This document shows positions 7,323-14,180 of a stretch of 21,052 nucleotides of DNA, in pieces. The notes under the pieces were generated by a model. That model was not told the DNA's origin and made no database searches. It saw only the letters and a program-made list of their open reading frames with translations. The number at the start of each line of letters is the position of its first letter. The first letter of the stretch is position 1. The position numbers and the translations under genes were made by a program. Origin of the DNA: Cellvibrionales bacterium UBA1969 (lineage in GTDB: Bacteria; Pseudomonadota; Gammaproteobacteria; Pseudomonadales; UBA7434); NCBI GenBank assembly GCA_002339085.1, contig DDDX01000102.1, positions 645 to 21,696 on the forward strand, read 5' to 3'.

Positions 7323-7691
7323 ATGACTAATAACAGCGATATTATTACCGACTTTATACATTGCTGGGGCAGAAAAGATATCGACGGTATTATGGCTCAC
7401 TTTAGCGAAGATGCAATTTATATTAACATCCCAATGGAACCAGCTAATGAAGGGGTTGCCGCTATTCGCGCGTTCATCGAAGGCTTCATTGGCATGGCCA
7501 GCGACATTGAATTTATTGTTCATCATCAAATTGATAATGGTCAAGGTATTATTATGAACGAACGTACCGATCGATTTTTCATTAATGACGCATGGCTAGA
7601 ACTGCAAGTCATGGGCATCTTTGAATTAGCTAATGGTAAGATCACTCATTGGCGTGATTATTTTGATATGGCCAAATTAAATGGCGGCTAA
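7323..7691 (+). CDS. Limonene-1,2-epoxide hydrolase-like protein (SnoaL/NTF2 fold)
   Basis: This is a 122-residue cytoplasmic protein of the alpha+beta-barrel fold shared by limonene-1,2-epoxide hydrolase and SnoaL cyclases. The five residues known to position and activate water in that hydrolase have clear counterparts: Tyr33 and Asn35 (YIN), Arg81 and Asp83 (ERTD), and Asp112 (WRDYFD). That makes an active epoxide hydrolase more likely than a non-catalytic NTF2 protein. AGGAG lies eight bases before the ATG. It follows thiF by 43 bases with no visible terminator and could be the last gene of the TPP operon, though nothing in its sequence links it to thiamine. Its stop codon directly abuts the stop of slyD. 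Confidence 0.8.
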   Translation: MTNNSDIITDFIHCWGRKDIDGIMAHFSEDAIYINIPMEPANEGVAAIRAFIEGFIGMASDIEFIVHHQIDNGQGIIMNERTDRFFINDAWLELQVMGIFELANGKITHWRDYFDMAKLNGG

Positions 7692-7710
7692 TCAATGCTG
7701 ATGGCCGCCA
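7673..7710 (-). terminator. Intrinsic terminator of slyD, spanning both stop codons
   Basis: TGGCGGC (7682-7688) and GCCGCCA (7704-7710) form a 7-bp GC-rich stem, and inside it ATCA/TGAT add four more pairs. Read on the minus strand, the stem is followed by TTTAATTT, as expected for slyD termination. Read on the plus strand it is followed by ACACC, so it would not serve the upstream gene. It includes the last codons of slyD and of the convergent hydrolase gene. Confidence 0.6.
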
Positions 7711-8177
7711 ACACCGTGGGCATGGCCGTGATCGATTTCTTCGGCCGTCGCTTCGCGCACTGACTCGATGACGATCGAAAAACTGAGCGCCTGACCGGCC
7801 AATGGGTGATTGGTGTCGAGATCAACATTAAACTTGCCTACTTTAACCACTGTCGCGTCTTTCGCACCGTCTGCAGTATTCACTTTAACCATTGCACCCA
7901 CCGCCATTTTTTTCGGCTTAACGACTAAATGCTTAATCGGTACACGCTGAATGCTGGCTTCCTGACGGGGACCATAAGCCTGCTCGGCGGTTAAATCAAC
8001 GTCGAGCTGATCACCTACTTCGCAGCCCTCTAGCGCCTGCTCTAATGCAAACAAAATGTTTTGGTAGCCATGCAAATAAGCAATTGGCTCATCGGGGCTT
8101 GAGCGCTCTAACTCAACACCTTGGCTATCTTTTAAGATGTAGCTAAACGTAGCTACGGCGTTAAAGGAAACCTTCAT
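7692..8177 (-). CDS. slyD: FKBP-type peptidyl-prolyl isomerase SlyD
   Basis: The 161-residue cytoplasmic folding helper has the SlyD layout. A split FKBP domain holds YLHGYQNILFALEQALEG (34-51). An inserted chaperone flap covers about 71-121, with AYGPRQEASIQRVP at its start. The domain then resumes as NHPLAGQALSFSIVIE (123-138). The tail carries histidines at 150, 152, 154, 159 and 161, suited to nickel binding, though it is shorter than the E. coli tail and lacks its cysteines. I use the ATG at 8177; the longer frame to 8201 has no ribosome site and adds eight residues not seen in the family. It is divergent from the DUF1214 gene, and its end abuts the hydrolase gene with no spacer. Confidence 0.93.
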   Translation of the reverse strand: MKVSFNAVATFSYILKDSQGVELERSSPDEPIAYLHGYQNILFALEQALEGCEVGDQLDVDLTAEQAYGPRQEASIQRVPIKHLVVKPKKMAVGAMVKVNTADGAKDATVVKVGKFNVDLDTNHPLAGQALSFSIVIESVREATAEEIDHGHAHGVGGHQH

Positions 8178-8295
8178 ATGCTTATCTCGGCTTATTCGCA
8201 TTTAAAATAGATTAAACAGCTGTAACCCTTATAAAATCGACTATCGATAACAATAGTTAAAAGACCCTTACGCTCAAACAACTTGGAGTTGGTTA

Positions 8296-9762
8296 ATGTT
8301 AAAACATGTACTCTTGAGTAATCTCATCATTGCTATTATAACCCTAAACTCATCGGCGATAGCAGAACAATTACCCACTAAATCAGCCTTATCTAATAAC
8401 ACCACAAAAGAATTAGACGCTGCATGGGAAACACTGATTGACGGCCTTTACAGAGCAAAAGATACGCTTGAGAAGCCGCAGCACTTCCCGCCTGAAGCCA
8501 GCGATAGGGTGCTTGCGGAAGGTTATCGGTATTTATTCGCCCATCTTAACCGCGCGATTGAATTTGAATTTCGTGCCGACCCTTTATTTCCTGAATTTTT
8601 TCGCTCAATGGACATGCTTCGCAAGTGGACAGGCGAAAATCCGGACGCGATGTATTTAAAAGCACCGATCGACGGACAGGGGTTTTATCGGGTCACCGGC
8701 CAAGCTGCCAATACCAAGGAATGGAAAACGTCTAAGCGGGGCATAAAAGGACCAAAAGCACCACGGCATGTGACTTTCCAAACCGTCAGTGACGTGCCTG
8801 GCCATACAGGGGAAATGGCTGAAATGCAACAATGTAAAAGTCAAACCCTCGACTTTATCACCGGTCTTAATTTATTAACCGATAGAAAAGGTCGATTTGA
8901 TTTATTGATTGGCCCAGAAAGACCCGCCAACTATAAAGGAAATTTTTTACTGTCACGTAAATTACTCGCCTGCCCAAGCAATGATACATCGGCTGTCAAA
9001 GAGGCAAAATGGCTGGCGGTGCGAGAAATATTTTCGGATTGGGAAAATGAAATTCCATTAGAGTTAGACATTGTTCGACTCGATAGCGCCGGCCTTAGTA
9101 AACCCCCGATCACTGTAGAACAACTCACAACTAAGCTCAATAATATTGCTAAAGAAGTGCCTAACCAAATTCGATTTTGGAATTTAATTATGGAGTTCCC
9201 ACTGGAAGTCGCCCGCGATGCTAATCAAGATGGTCAGCGTAACTTACCGGTCAATGGTATTAATCAACCGGCCCCGCCATTCACAGCAGGTGGTGTCGCT
9301 GGCGCTAAACAAATTTATGCCTCTGGTGTATTTGACTTTGCTCATGATGAGGCCTTAGTCATTAAAATCACAGCACCCATAGAGCCGCACTATATCGGCT
9401 TTCAATTAAACAATTTGTGGATGGAAGGCCCTGACCAGCAAAATTATGTTAGCAGCTTATCTGGCCATCAATTACCGATTGCCAGCGACGGTTCGCGTTA
9501 TTATATTATCGCCCACCATGACCCTGGCGTCGAAGGCTGGGTATCCACCACCGGCATTCAACACGGTTTTTTTGCCATGCGTTTTTTATTTAGAGATGAT
9601 CCAGACCAACAACAACTACCCGCTGCAGAAACTATGCTAGTTCCATTAGCAGAACTGAAAAATGTCCTGCCTAGTGATACGAAATTAATAACTTCAGAGC
9701 AGCGCTTGAAAGAGATTAGCATCCGTCAGCAACATATCAAAAGACGATGGCGTGGACACTAA
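8296..9762 (+). CDS. Exported DUF1214-domain protein, function unknown
   Basis: The 488-residue protein has a cleavable signal peptide (about 1-23, ending SSAIA), so it acts in the periplasm or outside. The N-terminal part includes a YRYLFAHLNRAIEFEF helix region and NPDAMYLKAPIDGQGFYRVTG. The C-terminal part carries the DUF1214 pattern: DEALVIKITAP, GFQLNNLWME, and YYIIAHHDPGVEGW. Proteins of this family are common in actinobacteria and proteobacteria that degrade lipids or steroids, but no biochemical role is established that I can rely on. GGAG lies seven bases before the ATG. It stands alone, divergent from slyD and overlapping pgpA by four bases at its 3' end. Confidence 0.75.
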   Translation: MLKHVLLSNLIIAIITLNSSAIAEQLPTKSALSNNTTKELDAAWETLIDGLYRAKDTLEKPQHFPPEASDRVLAEGYRYLFAHLNRAIEFEFRADPLFPEFFRSMDMLRKWTGENPDAMYLKAPIDGQGFYRVTGQAANTKEWKTSKRGIKGPKAPRHVTFQTVSDVPGHTGEMAEMQQCKSQTLDFITGLNLLTDRKGRFDLLIGPERPANYKGNFLLSRKLLACPSNDTSAVKEAKWLAVREIFSDWENEIPLELDIVRLDSAGLSKPPITVEQLTTKLNNIAKEVPNQIRFWNLIMEFPLEVARDANQDGQRNLPVNGINQPAPPFTAGGVAGAKQIYASGVFDFAHDEALVIKITAPIEPHYIGFQLNNLWMEGPDQQNYVSSLSGHQLPIASDGSRYYIIAHHDPGVEGWVSTTGIQHGFFAMRFLFRDDPDQQQLPAAETMLVPLAELKNVLPSDTKLITSEQRLKEISIRQQHIKRRWRGH

Positions 9763-10250
9763 AATGTGACGAAGATGCTGACTAGATATAAAAGCAAGCC
9801 GGCAAAAACACCTGCCAATACATCATCAAGCATTACGCCTAAACCACCATGAACATGCTTATCAAGATAATTGATAGGCCATGGTTTCCAGATATCAAAT
9901 AAGCGGAACAGGCAAAAACCGACTAACAGCCATAAAAAACCGGCAGGGGCGAACATCATCGTCAGCCAAAAACCAACAAATTCATCCCAGACAATCGCGC
10001 CGTGATCTTGCACACCTAAGTCTTTACCCGTTTTATCGCAAAAATAAATGCCAATAAAAAAAGTTGCTGCTAAAAAAGAACTTTGAAATAACAGTGGTTG
10101 CTCGGCCAACCAAAGCCAAATCGGTATTGAAGCGATTGTACCTACTGTTCCGGGCGCCTTAGGGCTAAGACCGCTACCAAAGCCCAAGGCTAAGAAATGC
10201 GCTGGGTGAGCGAATAAAAACTGCCATGTAATCTTCATAAGATAAACCAT
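9759..10250 (-). CDS. pgpA: Phosphatidylglycerophosphatase A
   Basis: This 163-residue inner-membrane enzyme removes phosphate from phosphatidylglycerophosphate to give phosphatidylglycerol. The family motifs are present: GSGLSPKAPGTVGT near 25-38, WDEFVGFW (about 88-95), RLFDIWKPWPI (about 116-126) and GGLGVMLDDVLAG near the end, where the acidic residues are thought to bind magnesium. Three or four hydrophobic segments are visible. The start could be the ATG at 10250 or the one at 10238; neither has a good ribosome site. It follows thiL by 12 bases as last gene of the rib-nus-thiL cluster. Its TAG overlaps the stop of the convergent DUF1214 gene by four bases. Confidence 0.92.
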   Translation of the reverse strand: MVYLMKITWQFLFAHPAHFLALGFGSGLSPKAPGTVGTIASIPIWLWLAEQPLLFQSSFLAATFFIGIYFCDKTGKDLGVQDHGAIVWDEFVGFWLTMMFAPAGFLWLLVGFCLFRLFDIWKPWPINYLDKHVHGGLGVMLDDVLAGVFAGLLLYLVSIFVTF

Positions 10251-10262
10251 TGCAATAAAAAA

Positions 10263-11255
10263 TTAAAAATGTTGGTAGCCTTCAACTTTAAAACTCGTCC
10301 AATTGTTTCCAAGCAACTTAACGCCACTACCACTTTTCACTGTGCCTATTCGATGACAAGGCAGCTGGTGTTTGTTTGATAAATCCATTATCGCCTCAGC
10401 CATAGGTGGCGCAGCAGTAAAGAGTAATTCATAATCATCACCACCACTTAATACCCATTGTTTTATCTTGTCAGGATCAGCGTGAGAAAGTAGGCCAGAA
10501 TGTAACGGTAGCAAATCGCCCATAATTGATAACTGCGTCTGACTCTGCTCAGCAATATGCTGGGCGTCCGCTAACAGGCCATCTGAAATATCTATCGCTG
10601 CATTTGCGAATGTCAATAACTCAACACCAAAATCGAGTCGTGGTTGTGGCGCATAAAAGGATTCCTTTAGATTTTCTTTTTCCGCCAAGTCACAGGGCCA
10701 TTCGTCACTGGCAATCGTTTCGGTTAATAAGGCTAACGCAGCTGCGCCCTTACCCAAGGAGCCCGTTACCCACACATCATCACCGTCTTGCGCCGCACTA
10801 CGCCGCAAGGTAGAGCCTGCCTCATCATGGGTATTACCTAACAAGGTCAATGACACGCTGAGGCATGGACTTTTTGTCGTGTCGCCGCCGATAAGGGCAA
10901 TACCATAATACTCGCACTGCTGAGCGAGTGACTTTGAAAATTCTGCTAACCATTGAGGATCACTGGAAGTCAATGAAAGTGCCATGGTCATTGCAGTGGG
11001 TATAACACCCATCGCGGCAAAGTCGCTAATATTAACTCCCAAGGCCCGGCTTGCAAGATGTTTAGGCGGGAAATATTTTGGAAAATGAACGCCTTCAATA
11101 AGCGTATCGGTGGCAATGACTATAGGCGTCTTTGAAGAAGGCAAAATAGCGGCGTCATCTCCTACACCCAACAATACACCACCTGACTTCTGAATACCGT
11201 GACCAGAAAAAGAAAAATATTGCTTGATAATATCGAATTCAGATAAGGCTGCCAT
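10263..11255 (-). CDS. thiL: Thiamine-monophosphate kinase
   Basis: ThiL phosphorylates thiamine monophosphate to TPP, the last step of both synthesis and kinase-based salvage. The 330-residue protein has GVGDDAAIL (30-38), ATDTLIEGVHFP (48-59) and, further on, RALGVNISDFAAMG, the ATP and magnesium-binding pattern of the PurM/ThiL superfamily. I use the ATG at 11255, whose MAALSEFDIIKQYF start matches the E. coli protein; a GTG seven codons upstream is possible. It sits 53 bases after nusB, the order known from gammaproteobacteria. Its product is the ligand of the riboswitch at 2114-2224, and it would use the monophosphate made by the kinase at 5331-6134. Confidence 0.95.
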   Translation of the reverse strand: MAALSEFDIIKQYFSFSGHGIQKSGGVLLGVGDDAAILPSSKTPIVIATDTLIEGVHFPKYFPPKHLASRALGVNISDFAAMGVIPTAMTMALSLTSSDPQWLAEFSKSLAQQCEYYGIALIGGDTTKSPCLSVSLTLLGNTHDEAGSTLRRSAAQDGDDVWVTGSLGKGAAALALLTETIASDEWPCDLAEKENLKESFYAPQPRLDFGVELLTFANAAIDISDGLLADAQHIAEQSQTQLSIMGDLLPLHSGLLSHADPDKIKQWVLSGGDDYELLFTAAPPMAEAIMDLSNKHQLPCHRIGTVKSGSGVKLLGNNWTSFKVEGYQHF

Positions 11256-11308
11256 GATCAATAAGATTTTTCGCACGGTTATTAGATTACAAACAAAGCG
11301 TTACTGAC

Positions 11309-11776
11309 TTATTGGGCGGCCACTTCAACCTTGCGTAGTTGCTTAGCCACCTGATCAAGCACCCCATTAATAAATTTATGACTGTCTTCAGGCCCAAATT
11401 TTTTCGCCAAATTTACCGCTTCATTAATAGCCACTTTGTAAGGCACATCAATGCGGTTTTTTAATTCATAAGTTGCTATTCTCAATAACGCATGGGTAAC
11501 GGGGTCGCATTCATTCAATGACCTAGCCTCTGTGAACGGTAAAAGAATTGAGTCGAGTTCTTTTACCGAATACTGCACACCTTTCAGCAACTCCAAGAAA
11601 TAGTCTTGATCAGTGCCTTTCATATTAAAATCAACATTAAACTGCGCAGAAATTTCATTCGCCTGAGTGGCGTTTAGCTGCCATTGATATAGTCCCTGCA
11701 TCGCAAAATGCCGTGCTTTATGTCGCTCGCTGGCCAGTGCTCGACGCTTGATTTGCTCGGGTGACGGCTTAGCCAT
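11309..11776 (-). CDS. nusB: Transcription antitermination factor NusB
   Basis: NusB, a small all-helical protein of 155 residues here, pairs with NusE (S10) to bind boxA RNA and support rRNA transcription. Typical features are RHKARHFAMQGLYQWQL near the start and the C-terminal block DVPYKVAINEAVNLAKKFG followed by HKFINGVLDQVA. The ATG overlaps the ribH stop by one base (TAATG), so translation is coupled to lumazine synthase. The gene order ribH-nusB-thiL is widely conserved. Confidence 0.95.
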   Translation of the reverse strand: MAKPSPEQIKRRALASERHKARHFAMQGLYQWQLNATQANEISAQFNVDFNMKGTDQDYFLELLKGVQYSVKELDSILLPFTEARSLNECDPVTHALLRIATYELKNRIDVPYKVAINEAVNLAKKFGPEDSHKFINGVLDQVAKQLRKVEVAAQ

Positions 11777-12315
11777 TACGTGAGTTTACTCAGTAAGTCG
11801 GCCATTTCTAAAGCTGCAAGAGTCGCTTCACGGCCCTTATTTGCCTCACCCTTTTCTGCACGCGCTAAAGCTTGATCAACCGTATTAACCGTTAATACAC
11901 CGAAACCAATTGGCAGGTCATACTCTAAGCTAACGTCAGCAATACCACGAGCACATTCACCCGCAACAAAATCAAAATGCGGCGTATCGCCTTTTATCAC
12001 TGCGCCAAGTGTCACTGCCGCTTTATATTGGGCTAACTGAGCGATTCTTTTAGCTGCCAAGGGGATTTCATATGCGCCAGGCACATAAATAATATCGATT
12101 TGCTGTTCAGTAATGCCTGCGGTCTCTAAAGTCTGTAATGCACCTTCTAGCAGATTATCTGCAATAAAGGCATGCCAACGACCGATGATAATCGCCACAC
12201 GATAAGACTGCGCTTTAGCATCACCACTAACACAATTTAAACGATCCATTTTTTTCTGCAGCTCTAAACTACGCTGATAGTTTTTTGATCGAGGGTCTTC
12301 AGCTTCTGTTTTCAT
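11776..12315 (-). CDS. ribH: 6,7-dimethyl-8-ribityllumazine synthase, with N-terminal extension
   Basis: This enzyme condenses the pyrimidine from RibD and a phosphatase with the four-carbon RibB product to give lumazine, the penultimate riboflavin step. The catalytic core runs from about residue 39 and contains VPGAYEIPLAA (78-88), the catalytic His113 in HFDFVAG, and GFGVLTV. Two features differ from the E. coli type. About 38 residues precede the core, making 179 in all, whereas usual forms are near 155. The substrate-stacking position, normally Phe in RFN, is Trp47 in RWHAF. An internal Met23 (12249) could be the true start, but neither start has a convincing ribosome site. It ends one base into nusB. 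Confidence 0.92.
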   Translation of the reverse strand: MKTEAEDPRSKNYQRSLELQKKMDRLNCVSGDAKAQSYRVAIIIGRWHAFIADNLLEGALQTLETAGITEQQIDIIYVPGAYEIPLAAKRIAQLAQYKAAVTLGAVIKGDTPHFDFVAGECARGIADVSLEYDLPIGFGVLTVNTVDQALARAEKGEANKGREATLAALEMADLLSKLT

Positions 12316-12348
12316 AATTGATTCTTTTCACTCTGACAATAAGCGTTT

Positions 12349-13476
12349 TCATGCTTCACAGGCAACGTACTCTACCACTTCAAGATCAAAACCAGAAATA
12401 CCATTATAGTGCTTATCCGGCCCCATTAGACGCATTTTTTGCACGCCCAGTTGACGCAATATTTGAGAGCCAACGCCAATCGTTAATGAATCGGTGCCTT
12501 TGGTAACTAACACAGAGGGCTTAGAACGTCGGCCCAAAGCAATTTGTGCATCTTCTAGCCAGTTCTTGGCATCATTGCTGCCAGCCAAAAGCACCAACAC
12601 GCCACAGCCCTGTTCAGCAATATGCGCCAAACAACGTTGAATATTCCAATCAGGTGTTGCTTTCAGTTGAGCACCAAACATATCTCTAACTGCTGAACCG
12701 GTATGCACGCGAACCAAAGTAGGCTCCTCACTGATAGGCTGCCCCTTCACCAGCGCCATATGTGTTGCACCGTCCGTACTATCTTTAAAAACATGTAAAT
12801 CAAATTTACCGTGATCAGTATTAATTTCACCTTGCTCAATCAAATCAATGGTTTTTTCATGCAACAGACGATAATGAATTAAATCAGCAATAGTGCCGAT
12901 CTTAAGATCGTGCTTGCGAGCAAAGGCATCAAGATCTTCGCGACGCGCCATATTGCCGTCATCATTAATAATTTCAACAATCACTGCCGATTCATCGAAG
13001 CCCGCCAATCGCGCTAAATCACAGCTGGCCTCAGTATGCCCTGCCCTGACTAACACGCCCCCTAACTGCGCCATTAAAGGAAAAATATGACCAGGCTGAA
13101 CAATATCACTGGGCGCGGCATTTTTGTTGGCTGCCGCTTCGATCGTTTTTGCTCGGTCAGCAGCACTAATGCCAGTAGTAACCCCTTTAGCCGCCTCAAT
13201 TGACACGGTGAAATTAGTGCTATGTGCGGCGCGGTTATCATCCACCATTAAAGGTATATCAAGTTGCTGACATCGCGAGCGACTCATAGGCATGCAAATT
13301 AAACCTCGGCCTTCACGCGCCATAAAATTGACCGCTTCTGGCGTAATGCATTGCGCAGCCATCACTAAGTCACCCTCGTTTTCGCGGTCTTCGTCATCCA
13401 TCAAGACGACCATTTTACCCTGACGAATTTCGGCAATTAATTCTTCTGTGCTATTTAATTCTGTCTCTGTTGCCAT
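12349..13476 (-). CDS. ribB: 3,4-dihydroxy-2-butanone-4-phosphate synthase fused to a degenerate GTP cyclohydrolase II domain (RibBX type)
   Basis: Residues 1-200 are RibB, which converts ribulose 5-phosphate to the four-carbon unit for lumazine. DDEDRENEGDL (27-37) and GHTEASCDLARLAG (146-159) are its acidic and active-site motifs. Residues about 205-375 align with GTP cyclohydrolase II, but VRVHTGSAVRDMFGA (255-269) replaces the stretch that should carry three zinc cysteines, and the RQEGRGIG loop is absent. Such RibBX variants are known in Proteobacteria and lack cyclohydrolase activity. The separate ribA at 1-174 fits that reading. The gene begins 64 bases after ribE, with a GAG-containing site before the ATG. 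No FMN riboswitch is visible in that gap. Confidence 0.93.
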   Translation of the reverse strand: MATETELNSTEELIAEIRQGKMVVLMDDEDRENEGDLVMAAQCITPEAVNFMAREGRGLICMPMSRSRCQQLDIPLMVDDNRAAHSTNFTVSIEAAKGVTTGISAADRAKTIEAAANKNAAPSDIVQPGHIFPLMAQLGGVLVRAGHTEASCDLARLAGFDESAVIVEIINDDGNMARREDLDAFARKHDLKIGTIADLIHYRLLHEKTIDLIEQGEINTDHGKFDLHVFKDSTDGATHMALVKGQPISEEPTLVRVHTGSAVRDMFGAQLKATPDWNIQRCLAHIAEQGCGVLVLLAGSNDAKNWLEDAQIALGRRSKPSVLVTKGTDSLTIGVGSQILRQLGVQKMRLMGPDKHYNGISGFDLEVVEYVACEA

Positions 13477-13540
13477 AAAAATCTCACTGTTACATTCGTT
13501 GCGTTAACACCGACTCAGCTCACCAAAACTTAAGCGATTA

Positions 13541-14137
13541 CTAGTTGGTATACGTTGACATTCGCTCTAAATATCGAGCGATAACGTCAACTTCGAGGTT
13601 GACTCGACTGCCGACTTGATACTCTCCAAACAAAGTCTGTTGCATGGTATGCGGTATAATATTAATTTCGAACACGGTTGCATTCACTGCGTTGACCGTG
13701 AGGCTAGTGCCGTCTACACAAATAGATCCTTTTTGTGCAATGTATTTTGCAAACGGCTCTGGCGACCGAATCGCAAAGCGCCAAGAACGTGCATCCTCAT
13801 AACGCTCAACCACCTCGCCAACCCCGTCGACATGACCACTAACCCAGTGCCCCCCTAAAGAAGAACTCGGCGTCAATGACTTCTCTAAATTAACGGAACT
13901 ACCCTCAAGCAAATCCCCCAAGGTTGTATGCGTCAGCGTTTCAACTGACACATCAGCCCAAAAACCCTGCTCGATAAATTCAACAGCGGTCAAACATACG
14001 CCATTGATAGCGATGCTTGCGCCTAATTCAAGGTCGGCCAAAGGCAAACCAACTGAATCAATTAATAGGCGTTTGTCACCACTCACTTTCTCGATTTTTT
14101 TTATACGGCCCTTTGCTTGAATAATTCCTGTAAACAT
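13541..14137 (-). CDS. ribE: Riboflavin synthase, alpha subunit
   Basis: Riboflavin synthase turns two lumazine molecules into one riboflavin. The 198-residue protein shows the two tandem barrel repeats. The first starts MFTGIIQAKG, with INGVCLTA (44-51); the second starts near GHWVSGHVDGVGEV (96-109), with VDGTSLTVN. The C-terminal helix (ARYLERM) mediates trimer formation. The ATG has a GAGAG/GAGTG site upstream. It sits 43 bases after ribD and 64 before ribBX in the minus-strand cluster. The symbol ribC is used for the same protein in some species. Confidence 0.95.
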   Translation of the reverse strand: MFTGIIQAKGRIKKIEKVSGDKRLLIDSVGLPLADLELGASIAINGVCLTAVEFIEQGFWADVSVETLTHTTLGDLLEGSSVNLEKSLTPSSSLGGHWVSGHVDGVGEVVERYEDARSWRFAIRSPEPFAKYIAQKGSICVDGTSLTVNAVNATVFEINIIPHTMQQTLFGEYQVGSRVNLEVDVIARYLERMSTYTN

Positions 14138-14180
14138 CTTTCACTCTCTTGTCAAATAAATCATGGCATTCGCTAATTGA

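Noticed and set aside
7308..7544. 78-codon minus-strand open frame opposite the hydrolase gene
   Set aside because: It is a shadow of a well-supported gene, and has no family likeness.
13477..13540. Possible FMN riboswitch before ribBX
   Set aside because: The 64 bases are too short and lack the conserved FMN-aptamer segments. The regions before ribD, ribE and ribA were also read and show none.
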